DNA from: Kappaphycus alvarezii
Lineage: Eukaryota > Rhodophyta > Florideophyceae > Gigartinales > Solieriaceae
DNA: 64,000 nucleotides
Direction: 5' to 3'
Assembly (NCBI GenBank): GCA_002205965.3
Contig: NADL03000758.1
Span: forward strand, 1,860,001 to 1,924,000
Below the pieces are notes generated by a model that saw only the letters and a program-made list of their open reading frames with translations, was not told where the DNA came from and searched no databases. Positions 46,490 to 56,521 of this stretch are shown here, in pieces (the stretch's first letter is position 1; each line of letters starts with the position of its first letter). The position numbers were made by a program, and so were the translations under genes.

Positions 46490-46870
46490 ACTTTTTACGT
46501 CGGATTCCGGAATTTGCAGTAATTCTTAAACCAGACTCTGGAAATCGCAGCACTTTTTTAAGTGCTGACTCTGGAAATCGCAGCATTTTCTCTGTTATAC
46601 TGTACTGTGCATTCTTACAAGGCCGGACTAGTCCACACCGACGGGACTCACATAAAAACGGTTCCAGGAACAATACTTACAGCGCACTATATTTTAAATT
46701 AATTTATCGTATTCTGCTGCCTACCTGTTGTGCCCCTCTGTTGCCACAGATATTCTCGGCACTGCCTGCGCCGTAAGGCCCAGTCGCTGATTGGACCCCG
46801 ACACCTGTACGCGCTCATAATGACGAATGTGTCACTATTCCCGACGTCTCCTGAAATCCAAACATTGTTC
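46490..46870. repeat. Repeat family B, copy 2
   Basis: Best-preserved copy. It has three tandem units around GACTCTGGAAATCGCAGCA, then GACGGGACTCACA, GGAACAATACTTACAG, CACTATATTTTAAATTAATT, and TTGCCACAGATATTCTCGGC ... CCCAGTCGCTGATTGGACCC. It separates retrotransposon copies N3 and N4. Confidence 0.7.
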
Positions 46871-47079
46871 TTGTCTCCCAACAAACTCGCGCTGCGATAA
46901 AACCTGTTGATTGTACAGCAGTACGTAGAGGCGTGCCTTGAGCGCTGCAAAAGTTGGCCTGTTATTGAACCCTGTAACCAACCGTAGTACCCACGGGTAC
47001 ATCACAATTAATTCCCAGTAACTCCTAGAACCAATCCTAGTCCTGCTTACTTCATTGTGCAACCCCCGGCCCCTGCTAC

Positions 47080-47520
47080 GGCCCCAAGGAACGGCCGATT
47101 GCCGGTGACGTTACTATTGTTTCGCCGTTCAAACAGGCCTCTGTCACGTAAGCCGCCGCAGGAGCCGCCAGTCAAGCTTAGCGCAACAGGGTCCAGGACC
47201 TTGTGCGTAAGCTCTCCAGGCGCCTTGTACCACCATCTGACAACCCGTCTCGCCAGCCGAATTTCTGCTACCGGCCACTCGCTCTCGACTCCCTTGGAGC
47301 CGCATCCCCGGCCACTGTTCTGTTTCTGGAAACGTTCATTCCGCGGATTGCGACCAGATATCACACATCTGACGCCACTATACGCACGCGAATCTATCAG
47401 CGCCTCAGCTGTGTTCTGTGGTCCTCGGTGGCTATGGCCATCATTTCCCGTGCCCCATTCCAAGTGACCGATCTTGACCATCCAGTTAGTTTGGAACTTA
47501 ATAGTTGGTCAGTGAGTGTA
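47080..47520 (+). pseudogene. Non-LTR retrotransposon copy N4: endonuclease end and C-terminus
   Basis: RPIAGDVTIVSPFKQASVT carries the intact catalytic DVTI. After a stop and shift, 47203-47520 gives LRRLVPP-like text, FCYRPLALDSLGAASPAT, and RIYQRLSCVLWSSVAMAI, parallel to copy N3. Only this end remains. Confidence 0.82.
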
Positions 47521-48025
47521 CACTCCAGAAACATCAGGAGTAAAGAATATTGATCAAGTCCCTTCGCTAAAGATATCCACAGCACTGCCACAGCACTGTC
47601 CCACCCGCGCCAATCGCCTGCCTCTCAAAGTGTCATCCAGTGAGATCTGCCACGTCAGTGCTGCACACGCTTTGGTCACCTTCAGTCCAGCCAACCATGG
47701 TTGGCATAACCGCACCGCACGTCGCAGTTATACCTCGGCCACACGCGATGCGGACGTCAATGCGGGGTGCGTGTGTACTGCATCGAGGTGCGGCCACTGG
47801 GGTGGTGGTGAGGATGTGATAGCATGTAAGGTTCGTTTCTTTGCTGCTTTGAACGTGTTGACGCGGTCGCTAGGGTTTTGAGGAAGGAAGTTGGCGTGAG
47901 GTATACAGCTTTGCTGTGGGGACAAGGAGACACTCTTGCAATGCAAGTACGGCATTGGGGCAAATGCGCGATGGCAAGGGATGAAACAAGAGGGCAAAAT
48001 TGCACCTCTGCAGAGTTTTATTTCC
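47521..48025. other. Intergenic between retrotransposon and copine gene
   Basis: No gene is seen. It forms the boundary between transposon block and second gene island and should contain the 3' end of the copine transcript (minus strand). Confidence 0.4.
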
Positions 48026-50249
48026 TCATAGCATAGGGGGGTTTGGCATAATCCCGGCATCCACCATGAACTCGACGACATAGTCCGGTATTTCATGCAA
48101 CACCTCTGCGGCCAGCGTTTCGATCGATTTGCTGGGGTCAAACTTTGCAAACTGCACAATATCATACTTGGCCTGTCTCCCGCTATCACTTCGCAGCGAG
48201 TGGTCATCCCCGTCCAATCTTTTCATACTATCAAAGTTTGCATCCCCTATACCCACGATAACAATCGCCATGGGGGTATTATACGAGCTTTCAATAATCG
48301 CATCAATAGTGCTTGGCAGATCCGAGATGATACCGTCGGTCAATATCAACAGAATGGAGAAATGCTGGTTTATCTGCGACACCGGCATAGCCGACGAGAC
48401 ACGCATGGCATTTCGGATGAGTGGCGTAAAGTTGGTGGGGCCTGCTAGCGTCACATTCCTCACTGCATGTTCATACGCTGCAAGCAGGCCTTCCACGCCG
48501 GGTACTCTGGCGTCTGGTTGGCCGGTGAGTGCAAAATCAAAGCACGGCGTATTGCCCTGACCGGGCAGCACGGCCCCGAATCCAAGTGCAGTCATCAGTC
48601 CATCCGGTATGTACGCCGACAAGATAGTACCTACCGCATGCAGTGCTTGCGCGTATTGACTCGGTCGCTGTGGGTCGTTCACGTAATGCAAAGAATTTGG
48701 ATTATCGACTGGTCGATTCGACGACGTGAAATCCACCGCCACAATAAAGTCCAACTTCATCCCGCCTTGCAGGTAGGATACAAAGCTGGGCAGATTCGCA
48801 GCCTCTGCACGATGCACCACGAGTTGCCCAGAGTTTTTGTACCGGCTTTTGAGACCTTTTTCGGATTGATGAGTTCAAAGTAGGGGGTTGATGTCAGCTG
48901 CTGCAACGTGAAGCTTGCCTCCCCGATCAAGTCATGCGGGGTCAACTTGTCCCAATCAAACACTGTCGCGACCATGTGAATATCGTTCCAATCGCGGACG
49001 CCCTGCCCTGCGGAAATCTTCAAGGTGTGGGGCTCCCACGTCGGGTCGCATGTGTTACGAATCATAGCCGACTTGAACAACGTTGTTGTACCGCCCTTAC
49101 CGGCGTCCAGAACTTGCTTGATGATGTAATACGGATCAGATTTTCCAAAGAAATGGTCCTTCTTATCCAGGCCCTTGCCACCAAGCGAGAGTTTTAATCT
49201 CACCTTACTCCCAGACCCTCATCGTGCGCCCTGACTATCAACTCGCCCCAATTCCCCCTCCCCTTTTCAGACGTCAGCTTCATCCGCAGCATGCCGTTCC
49301 TCACCACCTCCGCCAAGGTCACCTCACTTCTCCCCAACCGATTCCCCTTCAAAGTCTTTCTATTATCCACATCCACAACCTCAAACAGGATCGGCTGATG
49401 CATTTCGAAGCGATACACGATACGAATCCTCTTCACCCACGACGGACTCGTATTATTTTCCACAACCTCCGTCCTCCCCACCGGCACCCACTTATTCACA
49501 GTAGCATGTCCGCCCGCCCCGCCCTCCCTCATCTGATACACAGTACACATCGGATCACTCTTCCCAATCCAATCCTTATCCTTCAACCCCAAAGCCCTAA
49601 TCTCCAACCCGACATAAACGGCCCCCTCCCCGCGTCCCCCAACACACCAATCGCACTCATCTGCGAACCGCCAAACGCACTGAGCTGCGGGCCGCCAAAC
49701 GCGCTAGCGTGCGACCCCCCAAACCCCCACTCCGACCATACATCCCCCAAACGCCGCTCCCCCTCTGGCACCCCTTGCATCGACGGCATATGCACCACCC
49801 CCGCCCCCGACATCCCCATATTCATCCCCCCCATGCTGACCCCCACCCACACCCCACCATACCCCCCACCACCCCACACCCCCTCCACCAGGCACTGCCG
49901 CATGATAACCATACGGCATTTGCATCCCCTGCGGCTGCTGCATCAGCGGCGTAACATGAGCTTGCGAATACTGCGGCAGCGGGACCTGACCCGCATACGA
50001 ATTCGTATACCGCGGATCTGGACGAATAGACGCGGTATGCATGGTGTACGAATGCGGGGGCGCTTCTTCCGGCGGGGGGGGAGGCGGGGAAGGAGTAACA
50101 GGAGGTAAGACAGGGGGAGTCCAGTGGGTGGTATTGTCGGCTGAGTTGTGATAGTAGGGACGGTTGGAAGGGTCGTAATGGATTGTCCAGCCGGGGGCAG
50201 GGGGGGGGCGGGTCGTGTGTGGTGGAGGGCGGGATGGGCGGAAGGACAT
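48026..50249 (-). CDS. Copine with N-terminal WW domain
   Basis: Copines bind phospholipid membranes in response to Ca2+ through two C2 domains and carry a von Willebrand A-like domain for protein contacts. Here the start is ATG at 50249. A Pro-rich lead and a WW domain (residues 21-46, GWTIHYDPSNRPYYHN ... HWTPP) come first, then a Gly/Met/Gln-rich linker, C2A (about 49620-49200; DKDWIGKSDP, DVDNR), C2B (49203-48850; FFGKSDPYY, FDWDKLTPHDLIGEA), and the copine domain (48820-48026; DFTSSN, GPTNFTP, LTDG form a metal-binding site). Frames change at the Gly-rich linker, at about 49200 and at about 48825. The last two are each resolved by one more A in an A-run, so I treat the gene as intact with sequence errors. 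A WW domain is not part of ordinary copines. Confidence 0.85.
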
Positions 50250-50576
50250 GATGACTTTGGTGGGGTTGGGCGGTGAGAGGGTGGTGAGTTTTGGCGGAGG
50301 ATTGTCGGCTGCGGGACACGGCGTTGCGAGACATGCGTGATGAGGTTGGGCAATTCATTTTACTCGTGAGGGTCAAAGGGAACAGTAACGAGTGTACAGT
50401 ACAGTCGGCAAAGGGCGAGGCTTTGCTGTCTCGATACTCTCTTACAGTATCTTTCTGTAATTAGGATGCCATCCTATGTGTAAAGCATGTGCCCAAGCGC
50501 TAAAACACAGTTGCTGTCAACACGCACTCGTGCGTGTTTCATTTACACTGTAAATCAACCTTGTCTTACCGCGCGT
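50250..50576. promoter_or_regulatory. Promoter region of the copine gene
   Basis: 327 bp between the start of the copine gene and the end of the DUF2854 gene, both on the minus strand. It contains GTACAGTACAG at 50394-50404. The copine promoter and the DUF2854 3' end must both fit here. Confidence 0.45.
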
Positions 50577-51317
50577 CTACCGCTGCTCGGCATCTGTCGC
50601 GTCCACCTTGCCACTGGTAATGGTCATAGCAACCAACCTCTTTTCACTATCCACCTTTTCCACATGGACACTAACGCCCGGGCCGAAAAACCGTTCATAC
50701 CGTTCCTTCTTGCCCTGCCACTCACTCCACGGGGTAGCCACACTGCGAAAGCGCAATGTCAATTCATACTCGCCGTTCCCCCCAACCGCCTCCCTCCCAT
50801 CCACCAACTCTGGACACGGCTCCCCCTGGGGACCAATCCCAACGCAGCCAACGCGCCACTCAAATGAGCCTCATCCCCATAGCGATGCCTGGTAATATCC
50901 GAATAAATCTTCTTTTGCGTTTCCGTAGCCCGTTTCAATCGAGCCTCCTTTGCCTCGACACTAGATTCCACCACAATGGGCTTCAACTCTGCATACTTTA
51001 ACGCGCACCCTACGAGAAGAATGGGGACGCCGTATACAAACCCTAGGGAGGTTGCAGAGGCGGTGGCATTGGAGCCAAAGTATGAGGAAAAGGAGGTTAT
51101 GGTTGTGATGCTGCCGAGAAGAAGAAAGACGTTGGCGAGGGAAAAGCCGCGGATTTCGAATGGGGGTTGTTTTGGAGGGGTGTGGAGGGGGGGTTTGGGG
51201 GGGATGCAGAGGGTTGGATGATGGCGGGGGGTGTTGTATTTGCGGGGGGGGTGTGGTGGAGGGGTGGAGGGGTGGGGGGGGACGGAGGGGGAGGTGGTGT
51301 GCGATGAAGGCGGGCAT
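50577..51317 (-). CDS. DUF2854 family protein, probably plastid-targeted
   Basis: The core reads IRGFSLANVFLLLGSITTIT and SLGFVYGVPILLVGCALKYA (two membrane-type segments). It continues with ELKPIVVESSVEAKEARL, RHRYGDEAHLSGALAALGL and, after one frame break, GEPCPELVDGREAVGGNGEY, ELTLRFRSVA, and YERFFGPGVSVHVEKVD. LGFVYG.P..L.G.ALKYAEL, RYGDE.HL and FFGPG are the recurrent blocks of DUF2854, known from cyanobacteria and photosynthetic eukaryotes; function unknown. The break at about 50820 lies in a run of five G; a sixth G joins the halves. The Pro-rich N-terminus from ATG 51317 is in another frame, separated by C-runs, and could be a transit peptide. Start uncertain; stop at 50577. Confidence 0.72.
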
Positions 51318-52726
51318 TTTGTTGGGGGGGGATGGGATTGGGTTGGGAGATGGGGAGGGTGGGGTGGGAGGGATTTGTGGATGGTGACCTCGGTGGGGCT
51401 TACAGTTGTGGTTGAGGTGTAAGGAGTGTGCGGTGTGGAGTGAGATTGGGGGGGGTATTTGTCAGTTGATGAGTGGTTTGGGGTTGGGGTCGGTTTTTTT
51501 GGGATTGTTTTACAGTATTGTGTAGTGTGGTAATTTACAGTACAGTACTGTACTGTTCAGTAGTTGTACAGTACAATACACGGTATGTAGATTTTGTGCA
51601 GTGTTTTTCAATTGCGCATGGTGGTTTGTGCGTGTGCGGGGAGGGGGGTTTGATTGATGACACCGGTTGTTGAATCTTTTCTAGCGGCGGCGGCAAATCA
51701 AGGATTCGGAAAGGGATTTTGGCATCGAGTGCAATGCGGTATTGGATGAAAAACGTGGCCACTTTGGTAGAGTGAATTGGACAAAATGGAGAGTTGATAC
51801 AATAATGGACGCCGCGCGGCGGCACTGGTCCCTTTTTTTTTTTTTTTTTTCAATGTCTGGCCTGATTTGTCGCATTTGTATTGGACTGTATGAACCGGTG
51901 TCGTGTACCCGTTTGGTGATTGTGTAAACTTTTTTTTTTTAAAACTTTTATCTTTGTTGACATTACCATCAACACGCATGCGTGTATGAATTTCCTTTTT
52001 TTTTTTTTTTCCTTTCTTTTACTCGGCATTGCCGTCGTGAAATAGCGCTCTCCTTCCAATACAATACACGCATTGGCATTTCCTGCAATTCATCCCTCCT
52101 CAACCGTGTGCCAATGTACAATATGTAGTACAGTACAGTACACTAAAGTACTGTATAGGGCAGGCATCCCCACCCCGTCCGCATCCCCGCCATTCCCCGT
52201 CGTCTATCCAATTTTTTGCTCACATCATCGCATCCCCAACCCCCCGCTTGAACCCAACCCTGACATCAATATCCCCCTTCCGTGACACACCCATCCAATC
52301 AGCCCGTCCTCTACACTCCCCTCCCCCACCATACCCTTTTTCCACAGTCTACCGCCTCCTCCAATTGCCACACCGCCGTCACACTGTCTCTTTGTGCTTT
52401 CGCCGCATCCCACGTCCCTTCAATATTCCCCGCCCTTACTCCCTCCCCCTACCCCGATCCTTGTTTCCTCCCTTCCCTTTCTACCATTTATAACACTCTT
52501 CATTCACCCCCCGTCCTCCACCCATTCCCCCCGTTTCCCCCTCCCCTACATATTTCTTACATCCCTGTTTAGCAATCCACTGATCGCCACCAACAACCCA
52601 CTTCCCCCCCACCTACCCGTTCCAGTTGCAACAACTACTTGTAACACACTAACCACCTCAACCCCCCCCCACCCTCCCCACCTTACCTACCTCTTTCTCC
52701 ACCCCGATCCATATCACCGTCACATC
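51318..52726. promoter_or_regulatory. Divergent intergenic region between DUF2854 and pyruvate kinase
   Basis: 1.4 kb serves two divergent genes. It holds pentamer motifs at 51537-51580 (TACAGTACAGTACTGTACTG) and 52126-52156, and three T-runs (51833-51850, 51930-51940, 51996-52010). A C-rich plus strand runs from about 52170 to the start codon of pyruvate kinase, and a G-rich plus strand (C-rich on the sense strand of DUF2854) from 51130 to 51460. No gene is seen. Confidence 0.55.
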
Positions 52727-54235
52727 ATGACCAGCCTCGAAAACAACCTTAAGATCTCCTTCAAAGGCAACGACGCCTTTTCCACAAAGGTCGGCCGTAT
52801 TCGATCCAAGGTAATCTGCACCATTGGACCAAAGACCGCCCCGGTCGAAAAGGTCGGCCAGCTTGTCGCCGCCGGCATGAACATTGCACGTTTGAATTTC
52901 AGTCACGGCTCGCACGAGTATCATGCCTCGGTCATTGAAAACCTTCGCAACTCCCTCGCCTCGAGTAATCGCATGTGTGGAATCATGTTGGATACCAAGG
53001 GACCGGAGATTCGTACCGGAAAGTTGGAGGCTGGTGCAGAGGTTAAGTTGCATTCCGGTGAAACCATTACCCTCGTGTCGGATGCTACTGTGGTCGGTAC
53101 TGCACAGAGGATTGGTCATACGTACAAGTCTATGGTTGGAACTGTCAAGGAAGGGTCGGAGATTTTGATTGATGATGGTTTGATTTCTTTGACTTGCACT
53201 GCCGTCAATGTGGAGAAGAATGAAGTTGTGTGTCGTATTAATAATGATGGCGTGTTGGGTGAGACCAAGGGCGTTAATTTGCCAGGCGCTGCCGTGGATC
53301 TCCCCGCCTTGACAGAGAAGGATAAGGGCGATTTGGTGTTTGGGTGCAAACAGCGCGTCGATATGGTCGCGGCTAGTTTTATTCGAAAGGCGTCGGATGT
53401 TCATGCCATTCGAGACTTTTTGGCCGCCAATGGCGGTGAGTCGATTAAGATTATTTCAAAGATTGAGAATCAGGAGGGCTTGCAGAATTTCGATGGCGTG
53501 TTGGAAGCGTCGGATGGAATCATGGTGGCGAGAGGCGATCTCGGAGTCGAGATTCCTATCGAAATGGTATCCGTGGCGCAGAAAATGATGATTTCAAAGT
53601 GTAATGTCATGGGAAAGCCGGTTGTTACGGCGACGCAGATGCTGGATTCGATGATTAAAAATCCGAGGCCGACTCGGGCGGAAACGACGGATGTGGCTAA
53701 TGCGGTGTTTGATGGATCGGACTGTGTCATGCTGTCGGGGGAAACGGCCAAGGGGGACTACCCCGTGGAGGCTGTGAGAACCATGGTTGATATTTGCCGC
53801 GAGGCGGAAAAAATGCTGGATTATGCATACGTGTTCCAGTCTTTGCGGCACCATCACCGGGATTCACCTATGGATGTGACCGAGACGATCACGTCGTCGG
53901 CGGTGAAGACGGCGTATGATCTCAAGGCGGCGTTGATTGTTTGTCTGACTGAGACGGGAAATACGGCGAGGATGTTGTGCAAGTATCGACCGGTGAGTCC
54001 TGTGATCTGTGTGACGTCCAATGAAAGTACTGCGCGTCAGTTGTTGGTTTATCGTGGGGCATTCCCGTTGGTGGTGGGTTCGATGATGGGAACGGAAAGC
54101 CTGATTGCGAGGGTTTTGAATCGATCTAGGGCGGCTGGGTTTTTGAGGAAGGGGGATTTTGTGGTGCTTGTTTCTGGAATGCGTGAGGGAGAGTCGGGAG
54201 GTGCGAATATTCTGCGTGTGATCAAGGAGGAGTAA
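52727..54235 (+). CDS. Pyruvate kinase
   Basis: Converts phosphoenolpyruvate and ADP to pyruvate and ATP, the last step of glycolysis. The uninterrupted 502-residue frame has the usual length. Signatures are SKVICTIGPKT (about 28-37), ARLNFSHGSHEYH (nucleotide-binding region), LDTKGPEIRTG (88-98), the active-site block IISKIENQEG to MVARGDLGVEIP (catalytic Lys in SKIE), VTATQMLDSMIKNPRPTRAE and a regulatory C-terminal domain. Glu in KGPEIRT marks the K+-dependent type. The first Met after the C-rich leader was chosen (MTSLENNLKISFKG): the frame is open further upstream, but that part is C-rich leader unlike the family. There is no targeting sequence, so it is probably cytosolic. No intron. 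A 19-bp minisatellite begins 57 bp after the stop. Codon composition shifts from C-rich to G/T-rich within the first 300 bp. Confidence 0.97.
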   Translation: MTSLENNLKISFKGNDAFSTKVGRIRSKVICTIGPKTAPVEKVGQLVAAGMNIARLNFSHGSHEYHASVIENLRNSLASSNRMCGIMLDTKGPEIRTGKLEAGAEVKLHSGETITLVSDATVVGTAQRIGHTYKSMVGTVKEGSEILIDDGLISLTCTAVNVEKNEVVCRINNDGVLGETKGVNLPGAAVDLPALTEKDKGDLVFGCKQRVDMVAASFIRKASDVHAIRDFLAANGGESIKIISKIENQEGLQNFDGVLEASDGIMVARGDLGVEIPIEMVSVAQKMMISKCNVMGKPVVTATQMLDSMIKNPRPTRAETTDVANAVFDGSDCVMLSGETAKGDYPVEAVRTMVDICREAEKMLDYAYVFQSLRHHHRDSPMDVTETITSSAVKTAYDLKAALIVCLTETGNTARMLCKYRPVSPVICVTSNESTARQLLVYRGAFPLVVGSMMGTESLIARVLNRSRAAGFLRKGDFVVLVSGMREGESGGANILRVIKEE

Positions 54236-54292
54236 TGAGGGCTTGTAGCGTTGAGGGTGAGTTGGAAGAAGTGATGGGGTGGATTGCTTTTT

Positions 54293-54919
54293 GTTTGCAA
54301 AGCTTGAGATTGTTTGCATAGCTTGAGAATGTTTGCAAAGCTTGAGATTGTTTGCAGAGCTTGAGGTTGTTTGCAAAGCTTGAGGTTGTTTGCAGAGCTT
54401 GAGATTGTTTGCAGAGCTTGAGATTGTTTGCAGAGCTTGAGATTGTTTGCAGAGCTTGAGATTGTTTGCAGAGCTTGAGATTGTTTGCAGAGCTTGAGAT
54501 TGTTTGCAGAGCTTGAGATTGTTTGCAGAGCTTGAGATTGTTTGCAGAGCTTGAGATTGTTTGCAGAGCTTGAGATTGTTTGCAGAGCTTGAGATTGTTT
54601 GCAGAGCTTGAGATTGTTTGCAAAGCTTGAGATTGTTTGCAGAGCTTGAGGTTGTTTGCAGAGCTTGAGATTGTTTGCAGAGCTTGAGATTGTTTGCAAA
54701 GCTTGAGATTGTTTGCAGAGCTTGAGGTTGTTTGCAGAGCTTGAGGTTGTTTGCAGAGCTTGAGGTTGTTTGCAGAGCTTGAGGTTGTTTGCAGAGCTTG
54801 AGGTTGTTTGCAGAGCTTGAGGTTGTTTGCAGAGCTTGAGATTGTTTGCAAAGCTTGAGGTTGTTTGCAAAGCTTGAGGTTGTTTGCAAAGCTTGAGGTT
54901 GTTTGCAAAGCTTGAGGTT
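54293..54919. repeat. Minisatellite, 33 units of 19 bp
   Basis: Thirty-three copies of GTTTGCAGAGCTTGAGATT stand in perfect 19-bp register (32 x 19 = 608 bp from the first to the last unit start), without insertions or deletions. Variation is almost confined to two positions: A/G in GCA(A/G)AGC and A/G in GAG(A/G)TT. Units with AAAGCTTGAG cluster at both ends; GAGC units fill the middle. It starts 57 bp after the pyruvate kinase stop and may lie in its 3' UTR. Because 19 is not a multiple of 3 and the minus strand has no stop in any phase, all three minus-strand frames are open through it; the resulting long frames are not genes. Confidence 0.98.
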
Positions 54920-56521
54920 GGTAGATTGTTGTTTGGATGGGCTTGGTGGTGGATGGCTTGTGACTTTTTTTATATTTTTCTGCTTTGTTTTGTGTTGTTT
55001 TTTTGTTAGACAGGAGTAGGCTGGATTTTGAGTCGGAGGAATCATGCGTGATGGAGTAGTGAGTGGCGGAAGGTGCCTTTTTGCAGCGGAGTTTATGGTC
55101 TTTTCTAGAGGCGCAATTGGTGGTGAGGCGTACTGGAGATCAGTTGGGATAGTCTGGATGCGGTGCTGGTGGAGGTGTGCGCGGGTTTGGAAGATGTGGA
55201 AAGGCATCATTGCAACGACAAGAGTGGCGGTTGTGTGATTTGTTTTGTTTTTTGTCCTCTTCCTCGCCCCGGTCTTTTTTTGCATTGGTAATGGTAACGA
55301 CGTAGGCGATTTAGAATGGTGACCGTAAAGGTGGAGGGCGAGTGCTTTGCCGCCGTTTGGTTTCTTTTTTGCTGAGGCATGGTCGAGAATGCTGGTTTTT
55401 CATTGTGGCGCATTGCGGCAAACTGGCGGCGTGGGGCGTTTGTGTCAAAGATTGGTTGGGAAATGATGCGGTGGGGATGGGGGCATTGGGTGCGTGGACG
55501 TGTAGGTACTGTACTGTACTGTGTACACGTATGAAACTGTACTGTAGGCAATTCATACAAAATGAGACGGTGCGTATGTTGTGTAGTGGGTAGGTGAGCG
55601 GGGCAGGCAATGCTGGGCGCATTTGGAAAGCAGCGCTCGGCGCAGATGGCCGGGTGGGGCGGGCGGGCGGGTCACGTCGCGGATGGCGGGCAGGGTGGGA
55701 ATGGAATGGGGAGGGTGGTTTGTTACGGTAGGGACTGGGGCAACTGGAATGAGTGACGTGTTGGGGTGGTGGCTGGTGGCTGGTGGCCACTGTGCAACGG
55801 TGCAAAAGCGGGGGATTTGAAATGTTGAATTTTTAAACGGGTCGCCCGCAATCTCCCGTGCTCTCTACGAATCATCGTTTTTGTGCCATTCGGTGCCATT
55901 CTGCCCGTAGCTCTTGCAGGCAGTGATGGGGACTCTAGTGACGGAAGGGTGGCTTGTATTGATATGGACAACTTTTTGTTGTACTGGTCGAGTGGATGTT
56001 TGCTTGGCGCGTTTGTTTGTGCGAATGATGTTGGTTGTATTGGGCAGACGACCCGTGTACCGTTTCATTTTTCCGGGACGTTTGGTGGCCAATGCATCAT
56101 TGGACTGTGCTTGTGGTCCCTTCGGTGCGTCCCGTTGCAATGCACCGCGCAGTCGCCCTCCGCATCTGGCACGGCTAGTGCAGCAGCACGAGCCTTTGCC
56201 GTGGCCCTGTTTTGCGTGCTGTAATTCCCAAACTCGGGCTGTGCGCTTGTCCTTGACCTGCACAATTGCCCGCATGGCATGTTGTGTGAGTGACCTCGTT
56301 ATGCGCCGTAAATTTGTCTATAACCACCCTCCCCTCCCCTGCTAGCCTTTCACACCCCCCTCACCGCTGAGTCGACCGCTTGAGTGCGTCGCTCCCTTGC
56401 TTGCTTCCCACCCCCTACCCCCATTGTTGCTTTTCGTCACTTTGGGGAGTCGCTGGTATATATATTTTCGCCTTTGGCTTTGATTGCTCCCTAGATTGAT
56501 TGAGCCGCCTTTGATATCCCC
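54920..56521. other. Intergenic, no clear gene
   Basis: The plus strand is G/T-rich to about 55780. GTACTGTACTGTACTGTGTAC lies at 55504-55524. The region around 55865-56275 is open on both strands, but neither reading has a domain I recognise (a minus-strand Lys/Arg/Thr-rich text and a plus-strand Cys-rich text). The last 180 bp before 56522 are C-rich on the plus strand, as at other gene starts. Confidence 0.45.

Noticed and set aside
49224-50108. A 294-codon Pro/His-rich plus-strand frame
   Set aside because: It is the antisense shadow of the Gly-rich linker and C2A domain of the copine gene.
25931-54919. CRISPR-like arrays at the two minisatellites
   Set aside because: Units are directly tandem with no spacers, and the DNA is eukaryotic.
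53864-55285. A 473-codon minus-strand frame with an 11-fold 19-residue repeat (LKLCKQSQALQ type)
   Set aside because: It runs antisense through pyruvate kinase and the 19-bp minisatellite. All three minus frames give the same peptide because 19 is not divisible by 3. It is a by-product of the array.
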